64,000 nucleotides of DNA from Nocardia sp. NBC_00416 (GTDB lineage: Bacteria > Actinomycetota > Actinomycetes > Mycobacteriales > Mycobacteriaceae). How positions within the stretch are numbered: position 1 is the first letter of the stretch; each line of letters begins with the position of its first letter. Of the stretch, positions 29,650 through 43,311 are shown in pieces. A program made the translations under genes and the position numbers. The stretch covers positions 2,978,501-3,042,500 of the forward strand of contig NZ_CP107932.1 of NCBI RefSeq assembly GCF_036032445.1, in the 5' to 3' direction. The notes under the pieces are model-generated. The model was given only the letters and a program-made list of their open reading frames with translations, had not been told where the DNA came from and did no database searches.

Positions 29650-30870
29650 TCAGCTCAGCAGCGGGCCCAGCGCGTCCAGGACGCGACTGGCCAGCAGTGC
29701 CTTGGACCCGTGATCGAGCGCCTGTTCGCTACCGTCCGCGCGGAGCAGCCAACCGTCGTTGGTGTCCACCTCGAACGCCTTACCGTCGCCGACCGCGTTC
29801 ACCACCAGCAGATCGCAACCCTTACGGGCCAGCTTGGCCCGGGCATGGGTGATCACGTCACCGTCCGCGTCACCGGTCTCGGCCGCGAAACCGACGATGG
29901 CCGTTCCGGGCAGGCGACCGTCCCGGCGCGCCTGGACCAGACCCGCGAGGATGTCCTCGGTCCGGGACAGCGCGATGGTGGCCGGTTCGTCCTTGCCCTT
30001 CTTGATCTTGGCCGCGGCCACCGACGTGGGCCGGAAATCTGCCACGGCGGCGGCCATGATCACCGCGTCCGCGCCGACCGCGTGCTTGTCGACGGCGGTT
30101 TTCAGCTGTTCGGCGGTGGTGATGTGGACCAGGTCGACTGCGGCCGGGGGCGCCATCTCGATGGTGTTGCCGGCGATGAGGGTGACCTGAGCACCCCGCT
30201 GGGCGGCGACCCTGGCCAGCGCGTACCCCTGCTTACCGGAGCTGCGATTGCCGAGGAAACGGACCGGATCCAGCGGCTCCCGGGTCCCACCCGCGGTGAT
30301 CACCACCCGCCGGCCCGCCAGATCACGGGGTACCGCGTCCGTGCGTTCGAGCAGCAGCGACGCGAGACCGAAGATCTCCTCGGGTTCGGGCAGCCGCCCG
30401 GGCCCGGTATCGGTCCCGGTGAGCCGACCGGAAGCGGGCTCCATGACGGTCGCGCCGTGGGCGCGCAGCGCCGCCACGTTCGCGACGGTCGCCGCATGCT
30501 CCCACATCTCGGTGTGCATGGCGGGCGCGAACAGAACCGGACATCGAGCCGTGAGCAGAGTCGCGGTGAGTAGATCGTCGGCGCGGCCCTGCGCGGCCCG
30601 CGCCATCAGGTCCGCGGTGGCGGGGGCGATGACGACGAGTTCCGCCTCCTGCCCCAGCCGCACATGCGGGACCTCCGGCACGTCGGCGAACACCCCGGTG
30701 TGCACCGGGTGGCCGGACAGCGCCTCGAAGGTCGCTCTACCCACGAACTGCAGTGCCGCTTCGGTAGGGATCACCCGGACGGTATGACCGGTCTCGGTGA
30801 ACCGCCGTACCAGGGCGCACGCCTTGTATGCGGCGATTCCACCGCCCACCCCGACAACTACCCGCGCCAT
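29650..30870 (-). CDS. coaBC: Bifunctional CoaBC (PPC synthetase/decarboxylase)
   Basis: Two consecutive steps of coenzyme A synthesis. The N-terminal CoaC flavoprotein half (VVGVGGGIAAYKACALVRR, IAPATADLMARAAQG, PAMHTEMWEH) decarboxylates phosphopantothenoylcysteine; the C-terminal CoaB half (TAGGTREPLDPVRFLGNRS, AAAVADFRP, KIKKGKDE) joins phosphopantothenate and cysteine using CTP. 406 residues from ATG 30868-30870, AGGAGG four bases upstream. Lies 40 bases after rpoZ in the mihF-gmk-rpoZ-coaBC run. Confidence 0.96.
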   Translation of the reverse strand: MARVVVGVGGGIAAYKACALVRRFTETGHTVRVIPTEAALQFVGRATFEALSGHPVHTGVFADVPEVPHVRLGQEAELVVIAPATADLMARAAQGRADDLLTATLLTARCPVLFAPAMHTEMWEHAATVANVAALRAHGATVMEPASGRLTGTDTGPGRLPEPEEIFGLASLLLERTDAVPRDLAGRRVVITAGGTREPLDPVRFLGNRSSGKQGYALARVAAQRGAQVTLIAGNTIEMAPPAAVDLVHITTAEQLKTAVDKHAVGADAVIMAAAVADFRPTSVAAAKIKKGKDEPATIALSRTEDILAGLVQARRDGRLPGTAIVGFAAETGDADGDVITHARAKLARKGCDLLVVNAVGDGKAFEVDTNDGWLLRADGSEQALDHGSKALLASRVLDALGPLLS

Positions 30871-30910
30871 CGCGCCTCCTGCCCTATCGGCTCCTCGCCC
30901 GGTTACCGGG

Positions 30911-31189
30911 TCATTCGCCTTCGGTGTGCTCGAGCAGATCGCTGTGGATCTCGCGCATCGCCACCGACAGCGGCTTCTCCTGCGGGAGCGGCTCCACCAG
31001 GGGGCCGACATACTCCAAGATGCCGTCGCCCAGCTGGTTGTAGTAGTCGTTGATCTGCCGGGCGCGCTTGGCCGCGTAGATCACGAGGCTGTATTTGGAC
31101 GAGGTGCGGTCGAGCAGCTCGTCGATCGGCGGATTGGTGAGGCCGATCGGGGTGTCATAGGCGGGCGTAACGATGTCCGAACTGCTCAC
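30911..31189 (-). CDS. rpoZ: RNA polymerase omega subunit
   Basis: Small subunit that helps fold and assemble the beta' chain. Core motif: [20 protein letters not shown] and [18 protein letters not shown], the omega signature. GTG 31187-31189 ([16 protein letters not shown]) with AGGAG eight bases upstream gives 92 residues. Follows gmk by 61 bases, an order kept across many bacteria. Confidence 0.95.
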   Translation of the reverse strand: MSSSDIVTPAYDTPIGLTNPPIDELLDRTSSKYSLVIYAAKRARQINDYYNQLGDGILEYVGPLVEPLPQEKPLSVAMREIHSDLLEHTEGE

Positions 31190-31250
31190 TGAGGAAGCTC
31201 CTGCGGGGTCGGTGGGCGCGGATACGCGGCGAATACGCCCGCGCATCTGG

Positions 31251-31835
31251 CTACGAACTGGAATTCGTGCTGACGAACAACGATACCAACTGCGCACAGG
31301 CGCTGGTCACGGTGTCGTTGACGATCACGGTGTCGAACTCGTCACGTGCGGCCAGTTCCACCCGTGCGGTCTCCAGCCGACGTTCGATGACCTCCGCCGA
31401 TTCGGTGCCCCGGCTACGCAGCCGCTCCACCAGAATCTCCCAGCTGGGCGGCGCCAGGAACACCAGGACGGCCTCGGGCACAACCCGCCGGATCGAACGC
31501 GCGCCCTCGAGATCGACCTCGATCAGCACCGAAAGCCCCTCCGACAGCGCGGCCCGCACCGGCCCGGCCGGAGTACCGGAGCGCTGGAGCCCGCCGTGGA
31601 TATCCGCCCATTCGAGCAGATCACCGGCCTCGATCATCGCGTCGAACTCCGCCCGGCTCACGAACCGGTAATCGCGGCCGTCGACTTCACCGGGACGCGG
31701 GTCCCGGGTGGTCGCCGAGACGCTGAAAACCAGCTCCGGCAGCCGCTCGCGGACACAGCGCACCACGGTGGACTTACCGACGGCCGAGGGGCCGACCAGT
31801 ACAACCAGCCGACCCTTCGTCATATTCTCGACCAC
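31251..31835 (-). CDS. gmk: Guanylate kinase
   Basis: Phosphorylates GMP to GDP. P-loop GPSAVGKST at residues 15-23, GMP-binding residues in [19 protein letters not shown], and [12 protein letters not shown]. 194 residues. The GTG lies eight bases after the mihF stop; an in-frame ATG four codons on is an alternative start. The neighbours mihF and rpoZ match the M. tuberculosis order. Confidence 0.95.
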   Translation of the reverse strand: MVENMTKGRLVVLVGPSAVGKSTVVRCVRERLPELVFSVSATTRDPRPGEVDGRDYRFVSRAEFDAMIEAGDLLEWADIHGGLQRSGTPAGPVRAALSEGLSVLIEVDLEGARSIRRVVPEAVLVFLAPPSWEILVERLRSRGTESAEVIERRLETARVELAARDEFDTVIVNDTVTSACAQLVSLFVSTNSSS

Positions 31836-31843
31836 AGAGGGTG

Positions 31844-32164
31844 TCAGGCGCCGAGATCGAATTTGGCGAGCAGCGCCTTGCGCTGCCGATCACCGAGACC
31901 ACGCAGCCGTCGGGTCGGCGCGATCTCGAGCTCGTTCATGATCTCCTCGGCCTTGACCTTGCCGACCTTGGGCAGGGCTTCCAGCAGTGCGCGCACCTTC
32001 ATCTTTCCGATGATCTCATCGGTCTCGGCCTGGCCGAGGACCTCTTTCAAGTCGGTGCCGCCGCGCTTCAGGCGATCCTTGAGCTCCGCCCGAGCACGGC
32101 GTGCGGCAGCCGCCTTCTCCAGAGCAGCGGCGCGCTGCTCATCAGTCAGCTGGGGAAGGGCCAC
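31844..32164 (-). CDS. mihF: Actinobacterial integration host factor
   Basis: Nucleoid-associated protein unrelated to E. coli IHF. 106 residues: a basic Ala-rich helix ([20 protein letters not shown]), then an S13-like helix-two-turn-helix region ([19 protein letters not shown]), matching M. tuberculosis mIHF. GTG start with GGAGG four bases upstream. First gene of a leftward housekeeping run; the 1.3 kb upstream is gene-free repeat DNA. Confidence 0.95.
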   Translation of the reverse strand: MALPQLTDEQRAAALEKAAAARRARAELKDRLKRGGTDLKEVLGQAETDEIIGKMKVRALLEALPKVGKVKAEEIMNELEIAPTRRLRGLGDRQRKALLAKFDLGA

Positions 32165-32861
32165 GGTTCCTCCGTCTCATCGTTCATTGCATCAACAACT
32201 GCCGAACTACCCGGCAGTCTCAGCGACCGTACCCACGACGCCCCCGGATTGCGAACCCACCCCCCAGGTCAGGGCATGAATCGGACCCGGTATCGACCCC
32301 TTACCCCAGGGTCCGCATCCCTGCTTGCCGTAACTGCCGATCCCGCCACCCGAATCACGAAATAGCCCTTCAGCAGGGACTTTTCGAGCTCAAATCGGGG
32401 TAGCGGTGCGATAACCACACCCTTGATCTACCAGCTGGCTACCTCCCAGCCGCCCTACCAGGAATTTTCTGGGAAATTTTCGGCCGGGCACACCTCGGGA
32501 GGCCAGAGGCAGGGTCAGCGCGTCTGTTTCATCATCGCCGCGAACCTCGAAAACGTCACATACACGCCCGTATCGTCCGGTTTCGGTGAGCGTCGGCCGG
32601 GGCGTGGAAGCCCGCCAGAACAGCTCCGGGGGCGGCCCCGGGAGCGCCCCGGGGACACGACCCGCACAACAAGAACCCCGGAGACACAGCGCCGCGATGG
32701 CGTGAGACGGGCGCTCGAACGTACGAGAGTGGGCTGCTTGTGAACGGGAGAACAAGGCCCACTCGCAGAGACGCGACACACGAACACTGAGAGCCGGGCC
32801 CGGCCCGAGCGGAGAGGTGGGCCGACACCGAAGGTGATAATCGACGACCGGTGAAGGTGAG
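32165..32861. other. Gene-free region upstream of mihF
   Basis: About 700 bases with no supported gene. The part next to mihF is relatively AT-rich for this chromosome (for example AATTTTCTGGGAAATTTTCGG at about 32462), a likely place for the mihF promoter. Frames open on either strand show no domain. In M. tuberculosis this slot between pyrF and mihF holds PE15/PPE20; neither is here. Confidence 0.5.
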
Positions 32862-33235
32862 AGATGAACTCACTCGCGAAGGCGAGAAGTGAGGCCTGAC
32901 ACGCCAACGCAAGAAGCGAACCCACCCCCGAGGCGAGGGGGTGAGCCCGCTCGCGAAGACGAGGAGCGGGCTCACACGTCAACGCGAGAAGTGGGCTCAC
33001 CCCCGAGGCGAAGAGATGAACCCGCTCACGAAGACGAGGAGCGGGCTCACACGTCAACGCGAGAAGTGGGCTCACCCCCGAGGCGAAGAGATGAACCCGC
33101 TCACGAAGACGAGGAGCGGGCTCACACGTCAACGCGAGAAGTGGGCTCACCCCCGAGGCGAAGAGATGAACCCGCTCACGAAGACGAGGAGCGGGCGCAC
33201 ACGTCAAAGCGAGGGGTGAGCCCGCTCGTGAAGGT
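32862..33235. repeat. 75-bp tandem array, about five copies
   Basis: Three nearly perfect copies begin at 33005, 33080 and 33155 (GAGGCGAAGAGATGAACCCG, period exactly 75), preceded by one variant copy from about 32939 and a degenerate one from about 32862. Each unit itself contains three CTCAC-centred pieces spaced 21, 25 and 29 bases apart. GTGAGCCCGCTC and GAGCGGGCTCAC form a 12-base inverted repeat with 11-base loop (first at 32941-32975). Because 75 is divisible by three, frames stay open on both strands as 25-residue repeats; I treat those frames as by-products. Confidence 0.9.
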
Positions 33236-33467
33236 CTGTGTTTATTGGCGCCGCCTGCGGCGTCGCGGGGTTGAGGCCCCCTTGGTCCCGGCGTTCAGCC
33301 CTCGAGACTCGCGCCTGCGGCGCATGCGCTTCGACGGCTGAACGCCGGGACGGGCCTCAACCCATTAAGTGCCTCGCTGGACTCGGCGCCAACCGGTTGC
33401 GTCGCAGACGGACCTTCCGGACCATCGCGGACCCGTCCGTACAGGCAGACCTTGTTGCCGACCCTGC
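33119..33467. repeat. Right arm of a long inverted repeat
   Basis: Reverse complement of 37-386. It starts in the last unit of the 75-bp array, includes the end word CTGTGTTTATTGG (33236-33248), a GC hairpin, the large palindrome at 33272-33359 and about 110 further bases, and ends about three bases from the pyrF stop codon. Confidence 0.9.
33272..33359. terminator. Large palindrome downstream of pyrF
   Basis: Same hairpin as at 145-233: arms from TGAGGCCC to GGGCCTCA with core CGGCGTTCAGCC / GGCTGAACGCCG. The centre differs and includes GCGCCTGCGGCGCATGCGC. Lying about 110 bases past pyrF, it could end transcripts of the pyr operon, though the identical structure after whiA suggests a mobile or regulatory repeat. 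Confidence 0.5.
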
Positions 33468-33469
33468 CT

Positions 33470-34291
33470 TCACCGAAGGAAGGAGAATTCCTCCTGGAAG
33501 GCCGCCAGGCGGGCGCGCAGCGCCGTGACCGAGGGCCCGGCCCGGAGCACGTCCCTCGATACGTTCGGGACCGCTGCCGGCCACACAGGCTCCGGTAAGA
33601 GGGCTCGGACGGCGTCGGCGGTGCCGCCCTGCGCGCCGACTCCCGGCAGCAGGATCGGACCGTTGAGCGCCGTCAGGTCGGGGATCTCGGTGAGGGTGGC
33701 GCCGACGACTACGCCCACCGACCCCGGTGCGCCGGCGGGGTTGAGGTCGGCCGCCGCGTCTACCACCGTCTGCGCGAGGGTGCGCCCGCCGGTGACGGCC
33801 TGCTGGACCGGGGCCGCTTCGGGGTTGGAGGTGGCGGCCAGGACGAAGACACCGCGATGGTTGGCGACGGCCAGGTCGAGGGCGGGTCGCAGGGCGCCGA
33901 AGCCGAGATACGGGGACACGGTGACCGCGTCCGCCCCCAGCGGGCCGTCGGCCAGCCAGGCGCGGGCGTAGGCGTCCATGGTGGACCCGATATCGCCGCG
34001 TTTGGCGTCGGCGAGTACGAGGGTGCCGGAGGCGCGCAGCACCTCGATGGTGCGTTCGAGCACCGCGATCCCCGCCGACCCGTACGCCTCGAAGAAGGCG
34101 ACCTGTGGTTTGACCACCGCCACTGTTCCGTCGAAGGCTTCGACGCACAGTTCGGCGAAGGTTTCGAGACCGTTGGCGTCGCCGGGCAGATCCCAGGCTT
34201 CCAGTAGCGCCGGATGCGGATCGATCCCGACGCAGATCGGCCCGTGTTCGCTCATGGCGGCGGCCAGCCGCTCACCGAAGGTGGTGTTCAT
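33470..34291 (-). CDS. pyrF: Orotidine 5'-phosphate decarboxylase
   Basis: Last step to UMP. Long actinobacterial-type enzyme: [17 protein letters not shown] near the start, catalytic [32 protein letters not shown] and a C-terminal [11 protein letters not shown] phosphate-binding loop. 273 residues from ATG 34289-34291, ten bases after the carB stop. End of the pyrR-to-pyrF operon; pyrD and pyrE are not in the window. Confidence 0.95.
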   Translation of the reverse strand: MNTTFGERLAAAMSEHGPICVGIDPHPALLEAWDLPGDANGLETFAELCVEAFDGTVAVVKPQVAFFEAYGSAGIAVLERTIEVLRASGTLVLADAKRGDIGSTMDAYARAWLADGPLGADAVTVSPYLGFGALRPALDLAVANHRGVFVLAATSNPEAAPVQQAVTGGRTLAQTVVDAAADLNPAGAPGSVGVVVGATLTEIPDLTALNGPILLPGVGAQGGTADAVRALLPEPVWPAAVPNVSRDVLRAGPSVTALRARLAAFQEEFSFLR

Positions 34292-34301
34292 CGGATCGCC
34301 C

Positions 34302-37660
<3,359 letters not shown>

Positions 37661-37661
<1 letters not shown>

Positions 37662-38779
37662 CAGGCTCCCTTCATCAGACCGGAGAACCGGTCGAACAAG
37701 TACGCGGCGTCATGGGGACCGGCGGCCGCTTCCGGGTGGTATTGGACGGAGAAGGCGCGGCCGTCGACCAGCCGGACCCCCTCCACGGTGCCGTCGTTGG
37801 CACAGACATGGCTGACCTCGGCTTTGCCGAACGGGGTGTCGAACTGCTCGCCCTTCTCCCCCTCCAGCGCGAACCCGTGGTTCTGCGCGGTGATGGAGAT
37901 CCGGCCGGTCTCGGTTTCGATGACGGGGATATTGATGCCCCGGTGCCCGAACTTCATCTTGTAGGTGCCGCGGCCGAGAGCGCGGCCCAGGATCTGGTTG
38001 CCGAAGCAGATGCCGAACAGCGGCAATCCCTTGTCGAGGATGCCCTGGGTCAGGGCGACAGCGGTATCGGCCGTGGCCGGGTCACCCGGCCCGTTCGACA
38101 GGAACGCGCCGTCGGGTTTCAGTTCCAGGATCTGGTCCAGGGTCGCCGACGAGGGGACCACGTGCACCCGCATCCCGCGGGCGGCGAACATCCGCGGGGT
38201 GTTGGATTTGATGCCCAGATCGACGGCCACGACCGTGAACAGGGGTGTGCCCTCGGGTTCGATCGTGTAGATCCGGTCGGTGCTCACCTCACCGGCGAGG
38301 TCGGCGCCCAGCATGGATTCCTGGCCGGTCACGCGACCGAGCAGTTCGTCGGCGCCGGCGAGTGCGGGACCCGAGAAGATTCCCGCCTTCATCGAGCCGC
38401 GGCTGCGCAGATGCCGCACCACCGCGCGGGTGTCGATACCGGCGATGCCGACGATCTCCTGCTGTTCCAGCTGACCGGGCAGGGTGCCGGTGGCCCGCCA
38501 GTTCGAGGCCCGGCGCGCGGGGTCGCGGACCGCGTAGCCCGCGACCCAGATCCGCTGCGATTCGTCGTCCTCGTCGTTCCAGCCGGTGTTGCCGATCTGC
38601 GGGGCGGTGGCCACCACGATCTGCCGGTGATAGCTCGGGTCGGTGAGGGTTTCCTGATAGCCGGTCATGGCGGTGCAGAAAACCGCCTCGCCGAGGGTCT
38701 GTCCCACCGCGCCGTAGGCGGACCCGCGGAACACCCGTCCGTCTTCGAGTACCAGGGCTGCGGCCGTTGTGTTCGTCAT
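37661..38779 (-). CDS. carA: Carbamoyl-phosphate synthase small chain
   Basis: Glutaminase subunit that feeds ammonia to CarB. N-terminal small-subunit domain ([16 protein letters not shown]), then a class I glutamine amidotransferase with the nucleophile Cys in [15 protein letters not shown] and the His-Glu pair in [14 protein letters not shown]. 372 residues. Its start overlaps the end of the preceding PH-like membrane protein by four bases. Confidence 0.97.
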
Positions 38780-39273
38780 TGTTCGTCGTCTCCCGTCGTT
38801 GCCCGCGCCCAGGCCGGATATACCGATTTGTCGTCGCCGCGGAACCCGGTGTCGATCTCGGTTCCGGTCGGCAGGGTCCAGCGGATCACCAGCACCCCGC
38901 CTTCGCTCATGACCTTGCCCGCGTGCCCGCGTTCGGTGCGGATCGCGGTGATGGACTCCTCGGGAATCCAGATCGCCGACGCGCCTTCGCGGTCGAGCAG
39001 GATCCCGTGTTCGAAGCGGGTCAGTTCCGCGGTGGCGCGGAACCCGAGGTCACCGACCGTGATCCGGTCCTGCCAGCTCGGCGCGATGGTGCTGCCGGTG
39101 TACAGGCCGGTGGTCGGTTCCAGCACTTGCGCACCGGTCTCGCCGGGAACCGGGGGCAGTTCGCCGATCCGGTCCGCCTGCCGGGCCGCCCGGCTCCGCC
39201 AGCCCCGGTACATCAGATAGATGAACAGCGCCCACAGGACGACGCAGCCGATAACCCAGAGTGTGCGTTCCAT
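38776..39273 (-). CDS. PH-like membrane protein of the pyr operon
   Basis: 165 residues: one N-terminal membrane helix ([20 protein letters not shown]) followed by a soluble PH-like domain with [16 protein letters not shown] and [22 protein letters not shown] 39271-39273 overlaps the pyrC stop (TGATG) and the gene runs into carA (ATGA), so it is fully embedded in the pyrimidine operon. M. tuberculosis has Rv1382 in the same slot. The conserved position suggests a link with pyrimidine synthesis at the membrane, but no function is known to me. Confidence 0.85.
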   Translation of the reverse strand: MERTLWVIGCVVLWALFIYLMYRGWRSRAARQADRIGELPPVPGETGAQVLEPTTGLYTGSTIAPSWQDRITVGDLGFRATAELTRFEHGILLDREGASAIWIPEESITAIRTERGHAGKVMSEGGVLVIRWTLPTGTEIDTGFRGDDKSVYPAWARATTGDDEQ

Positions 39274-40595
39274 CAGCGCGCTCCTGCCCCGGCACGGGCA
39301 GGCGCGGCGGCCACGCCGTCGCGAGCGGTGATCCGCCCGCGCAGCAGCGTGGCGACGACCCGTCCGGGCAGCGTCATCTCCTGGTACGGCGTATTGCTCG
39401 AGATACTGGCGAGATCGGCACCGGACACTGTCCAGTCGGCCTCCGGATCGACCAGGACCAGGTTGGCCGGTTCGCCTTCGGCGATCGGACGGCCGTGGTC
39501 GTCGAGTCCGACGATCTCGGCGGGCCGTTCGCTCATCACCCGCGCCACCCCGCGCCAATCCAGCAGCCCGGGCCGCACCATGGTCTCCACCACGATCGAC
39601 AAGGCGGTCTCCAGTCCCAGCATGCCGGGCCGGGCCGCCGCGAATTCACAGCATTTGTCCTGTTCGGCGTGCGGCGCGTGATCGGTGGCGACGCAGTCCA
39701 CGATCCCCTCGGCCAGCGCCCGCCGCAGCGCCTCGGTATCGGAACCTTCGCGCAGCGGCGGGTTCACCTTGTTCACCGCGTCGTAGGTCTCCAGCCGGGC
39801 GTCGGTCAGCAGCAGATGATGCGGAGTGACCTCCGCGGTGATCGAAATACCCTGCGCTTTCGCCCATTTCACCAATTCCACGGTGCCGGCTGTGGAAGCG
39901 TGGCAGATGTGGACCCGTGCGCCCGCGTCCCGGGCCAGCAGCGCGTCCCGCGCCACGATCGACTCCTCGGCGGCCCGCGGCCAGCCCGCCAGGCCCAGCC
40001 GGGCCGCGGTCGGGCCTTCGTGCGCGACCGCGCCCGAGGTCAGTCGCGGCTCCTCCGCGTGCTGGGCGATGAGCACACCGAGCGAACGCGCGTACTCCAG
40101 CGCCCGCCGCATGATCAGCGGATCGTGGACGCAGTGCCCGTCGTCGGAGAACATCCGCACCGCGCCGACGCCGGTGGCCATGGTGCCCATCTCGGCGAGC
40201 TGCGCACCGGCCAGGCCCACGGTCACCGCGCCCACCGGGAACACATCGACCAGCCCGACCTCCTGACCGCGCCGCCACACGTGGTCGGTGACCACCTGGG
40301 TGTCGGCGACCGGCGAGGTATTGGCCATGGCGAAGACGGCCGTGTACCCGCCCAGTGCCGCGGCCGCGGATCCGGATTCGATGGTCTCGGTGTCCTCGCG
40401 CCCCGGTTCACGCAGGTGGGTGTGCAGGTCGACGAATCCGGGCAGCAGCACCCGGCCGTCGGCGGGCACGACCTGCGCGCCGTCCGCGGCCAGGTCGGTC
40501 CCGATCCGCTGGATCACACCACCGGAGACGAGCACGTCGACCGGGTCGCCCTCGCCGTAGAGGCGAGCACCTGTGATCAGCACCGACTCACTCAC
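39273..40595 (-). CDS. pyrC: Dihydroorotase
   Basis: Closes carbamoyl aspartate to dihydroorotate. Metal ligands are visible: [20 protein letters not shown] (HxH and Arg), a later ICHASTAGT His, [12 protein letters not shown] and a catalytic Asp in CVATDHAPH. 440 residues, class I. Overlaps pyrB by four bases upstream. Confidence 0.96.
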   Translation of the reverse strand: MSESVLITGARLYGEGDPVDVLVSGGVIQRIGTDLAADGAQVVPADGRVLLPGFVDLHTHLREPGREDTETIESGSAAAALGGYTAVFAMANTSPVADTQVVTDHVWRRGQEVGLVDVFPVGAVTVGLAGAQLAEMGTMATGVGAVRMFSDDGHCVHDPLIMRRALEYARSLGVLIAQHAEEPRLTSGAVAHEGPTAARLGLAGWPRAAEESIVARDALLARDAGARVHICHASTAGTVELVKWAKAQGISITAEVTPHHLLLTDARLETYDAVNKVNPPLREGSDTEALRRALAEGIVDCVATDHAPHAEQDKCCEFAAARPGMLGLETALSIVVETMVRPGLLDWRGVARVMSERPAEIVGLDDHGRPIAEGEPANLVLVDPEADWTVSGADLASISSNTPYQEMTLPGRVVATLLRGRITARDGVAAAPARAGAGAR

Positions 40596-41548
40596 GCCAC
40601 GGCCTCCTGCACTCCGATGAGCAGGCGGAACAGCACCGCCATCCGCATATGGACTCCATTCGTCACCTGTTGCAGCACCGCGGCGCGTGGCGAATCGGCC
40701 ACCGACGACGCGATTTCCATACCGCGCAGCATCGGGCCGGGATGCAGCACCACGGCGTGTTCGTCGAGCAGCGCCGTCCGGCGTTCGGACAGCCCGTACC
40801 GGATCGAGTATTCGCGCGCCGACGGGAAGAAACCGCCGTTCATGCGCTCCGCCTGAACCCGCAGCATGAGTACGGCATCCGCACCGGGCAGCTCGGAGTC
40901 CAGGTCCGTCGAGACGCGCACCGGCCAGCCTTCGACCCCCACCGGCAGCAGGGTGCGCGGCGCGACGAGCACCACCTCCGCGCCCAGGGTCGACAGCAGG
41001 AAAGCGTTCGACCGGGCCACTCGGCTGTGCAGGATGTCCCCGACGATCACCACCCGCCGGCCGGCGATATCGCCGAGGCGCTGCCGCAGGGTCAGCGCGT
41101 CCAGCAGCGCTTGAGTCGGATGCTGATGTGTTCCGTCACCGGCGTTGATCACCGCGGGTACCGCGCTTCCCGAACGCCGCGACCACTCCTCGAACCAACG
41201 GGTGATCTGATGCGCCGCGCCGGAAGCGGGATGCCGCACGATGAGCGCGTCCGCGCCGGCGGCATGCAGGGTGAGCGCGGTGTCGCGCAGTGATTCGCCT
41301 TTGGCCACCGACGAACTGCTCGCGCTCACGTTGATCACGTCGGCGCTCATCCATTTCCCGGCGACCTCGAACGAGACCCGGGTACGCGTGGAGTTCTCGA
41401 AGAACACCGTCATGACCGTGCGGCCGCGCAGGGTGGGCAGTTTGTGCACCTCGCGGCCCAGCAGCGCCTGTTCGAAACGTTCGGCCTCGTCGAGCAGACC
41501 GGTGGCGGTGTCCCGATCCAGATCGGTCACCGTCAGCAGATGTCTCAC
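40592..41548 (-). CDS. pyrB: Aspartate carbamoyltransferase catalytic chain
   Basis: Joins carbamoyl phosphate and aspartate. The carbamoyl-phosphate site [13 protein letters not shown], the [12 protein letters not shown] motif and the aspartate-loop region [13 protein letters not shown] are present. 318 residues. No regulatory PyrI gene is nearby, as usual for actinobacteria. Overlaps pyrR by four bases. Confidence 0.96.
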   Translation of the reverse strand: MRHLLTVTDLDRDTATGLLDEAERFEQALLGREVHKLPTLRGRTVMTVFFENSTRTRVSFEVAGKWMSADVINVSASSSSVAKGESLRDTALTLHAAGADALIVRHPASGAAHQITRWFEEWSRRSGSAVPAVINAGDGTHQHPTQALLDALTLRQRLGDIAGRRVVIVGDILHSRVARSNAFLLSTLGAEVVLVAPRTLLPVGVEGWPVRVSTDLDSELPGADAVLMLRVQAERMNGGFFPSAREYSIRYGLSERRTALLDEHAVVLHPGPMLRGMEIASSVADSPRAAVLQQVTNGVHMRMAVLFRLLIGVQEAVA

Positions 41549-42183
41549 TGTCCCTCCCCCTGGTGCAGGAATACGCCGTCGCGGCCGTCCTGTTCGGTCA
41601 GCAGCACCGACACATCCTCGGCGCGCGAGGTGGGCACGTTCTTGCCGACGAAATCGGCGCGGATCGGCAGTTCCCGGTGACCGCGGTCGACCAGGACCGC
41701 GAGCTGAACCGTGCGCGGGCGGCCCAGGTCACGCAGTGCGTCGAGGGCGGAGCGGACGGTGCGCCCGGAGAAGAGCACATCGTCGACCAGGACGACGAGC
41801 GCGTCCTCGATACCGCCCTCGGGCACCGAGGTGCGTTCCAGCGGGCGATGCGGTTTGCTGCGCAGATCGTCGCGGTAGAGCGTGATGTCGAGTGATCCGA
41901 GCGCGGGCCGGACCCCGGAGAACTCCTCGATCTTGTCGGTGAGCCGCGCCGCGAGGGTGGTCCCCCGGGTCGGGATGCCGATCAGCACGACCCGGGGCGC
42001 GCCGGGCTCGCCCGAATCGAGGGCGGTGCGTTCGATGATCTGGTGCGCGATTCGCGCGACGGTGCGGCCGACATCGGAGGCCGACAGCAGTTCGCGTCCC
42101 GTCGCCACCCATTCCGGTGTATGCCGCTCGGGGGGTGGCGTCGCCTCGCCGGACGTGGCGGCCCGTTCTTCGGGCACAGCCAT
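41545..42183 (-). CDS. pyrR: PyrR, pyrimidine operon RNA-binding regulator
   Basis: Binds pyr leader mRNA when UMP is high, and may keep uracil phosphoribosyltransferase activity. The PRPP loop [13 protein letters not shown] and IPTRGTTLA are clear; arginine-rich RNA-face residues occur in [12 protein letters not shown]. 212 residues with about 25 extra disordered residues at the N-terminus. First gene of the pyr operon, directly behind a matching RNA target, so self-regulation is expected. Confidence 0.95.
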   Translation of the reverse strand: MAVPEERAATSGEATPPPERHTPEWVATGRELLSASDVGRTVARIAHQIIERTALDSGEPGAPRVVLIGIPTRGTTLAARLTDKIEEFSGVRPALGSLDITLYRDDLRSKPHRPLERTSVPEGGIEDALVVLVDDVLFSGRTVRSALDALRDLGRPRTVQLAVLVDRGHRELPIRADFVGKNVPTSRAEDVSVLLTEQDGRDGVFLHQGEGQ

Positions 42184-42186
42184 ACC

Positions 42187-42215
42187 GACCTCCTTCCCCG
42201 CCTCACAGGACGGTC
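42187..42215 (-). promoter_or_regulatory. PyrR-binding leader over the pyrR ribosome-binding site
   Basis: The leader RNA contains UCCUGUGAGGC (42200-42210), an exact fit to the core of the PyrR target (UCCNGNGAGGY). Five bases before the ATG is AAGGAGG (42189-42195). GACC (42212-42215) can pair with GGUC (42187-42190) and the following UCC with GGA, which would hide the ribosome-binding site. PyrR-controlled translation initiation, as known in mycobacteria, is the likely mode; there is no separate attenuator hairpin. Confidence 0.8.
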
Positions 42216-42336
42216 CGTTAAAGGATGTCTTACGCCGAGCAGCCTATCAGTCGGTCACAGGGGCTTTTCACCAGGTGAGGACGTGGTCGGGCCTGTGACC
42301 CGGACCACGGGAACAGCGGAGCGGCGCGCCGGGTGA

Positions 42337-42353
42337 GCCCCGTTACCCGGGGC
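42337..42353 (-). terminator. Hairpin after the enoyl-CoA hydratase gene
   Basis: GCCCCG and CGGGGC pair perfectly around a 5-base loop, about 30 bases past the enoyl-CoA hydratase stop. Likely separates that operon from the pyr operon on the same strand. Confidence 0.65.
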
Positions 42354-42380
42354 CGCTCGGCAGCGCCGCGCCTCCACTCC

Positions 42381-43286
42381 TCAGGCGCCTCCCACCGAAT
42401 CCTTGACAGCGAGTGCGACCGGCGGAGCCGTGCGCCAGTCCGGGACGCCGTCCGCCTCTGTCGCCAATGGCCAGTCGCTGCCGTGCAATTCGGCCCAGTG
42501 CGCGTGCAGGACATGGTGTAGCGAGAAGGCCGCGGACAACGCGGTCTGGAAACCCTGGGCGTCGACGCTCTGGTTGACGGCTTCCTTCGTGCCCAGTGCC
42601 GCCGCGGTCGGGACCAGGGCGATGCGTTTCGCGAACTCGAGGGTGCGCTGCGCGAGATCGGCCACCGGGAAAACCTTGCTGACCATTCCGAGCCGGTAGG
42701 CCTCCTCGGCGTCTATCGCGTCCCCGGTGAGCAGCAGTTCCTTGGCTTTTCGCGGACCGAATTCCCACGGGTGGGCGAAGTACTCCACCCCCGCGCCGCC
42801 GAGCCGGGGGCCGACCGGGTCGGCGAACCGCGCGTTGGTGGCGGCCACGATGAGGTCGCAGGCCCAGGCCAGCATCAGGCCCGCGGCGAAGACTTCGCCC
42901 TGGACCTGGGCGATGGTGATCTTGCGCAGATTGCGCCACCGCTTGGTGTTCTCCTGAAAATAATGGTGCTCCTGCAGCATTCGCCGTTCGGCGGCCAGTC
43001 GCGTCCCACCGTTGATCCGATAGGTGGGATGTTCGCCGGGCCCGGGGCTGGTCTCGGCGAGGTGTTCCGGCGAGCCGAGATCGTGGCCCGCGGAGAAGGT
43101 CGGGCCCTCCCCGGCCAGGATCACCACCCGCACGACATCGTCACGCTCGGCGCGCAGGAACGCCTCGTCGAGTTCGACCAGCAGACCGCGGTGCTGGGCG
43201 TTGCGGCGTTCGGGTCGATCGAGCGAGATGCGCACGACCTTGCCGTCGTCGAACTCCTCGTACTTCAGATACCTGTAGTCGGTCAT
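42381..43286 (-). CDS. Enoyl-CoA hydratase/isomerase (crotonase) family protein
   Basis: 301 residues. Crotonase fold with the oxyanion-hole segment GPTFSAGHDLGSP and a second VFAAGLMLAWACDLIVA; the residue following the second hole is not the standard Glu pair, so hydratase activity is not certain. A long insert (HYFQENTKRWRNLRKITIAQ) is common to the actinobacterial EchA group linked to aromatic or steroid acyl-CoA. Third gene of the esterase/ligase/hydratase operon, 25 bases after the ligase. Confidence 0.85.
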   Translation of the reverse strand: MTDYRYLKYEEFDDGKVVRISLDRPERRNAQHRGLLVELDEAFLRAERDDVVRVVILAGEGPTFSAGHDLGSPEHLAETSPGPGEHPTYRINGGTRLAAERRMLQEHHYFQENTKRWRNLRKITIAQVQGEVFAAGLMLAWACDLIVAATNARFADPVGPRLGGAGVEYFAHPWEFGPRKAKELLLTGDAIDAEEAYRLGMVSKVFPVADLAQRTLEFAKRIALVPTAAALGTKEAVNQSVDAQGFQTALSAAFSLHHVLHAHWAELHGSDWPLATEADGVPDWRTAPPVALAVKDSVGGA

Positions 43287-43311
43287 GAGTTTCCTTCTCG
43301 TCGTTTCGGTG

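Noticed and set aside
32862..33240. 75-bp direct repeats as a CRISPR array
   Set aside because: The copies abut with no unique spacers and there are no cas genes.
32889..33341. A protein made of 25-residue repeats
   Set aside because: The frame exists because the 75-bp period is a multiple of three; the opposite strand is equally open, and there is no convincing ribosome-binding site or domain.
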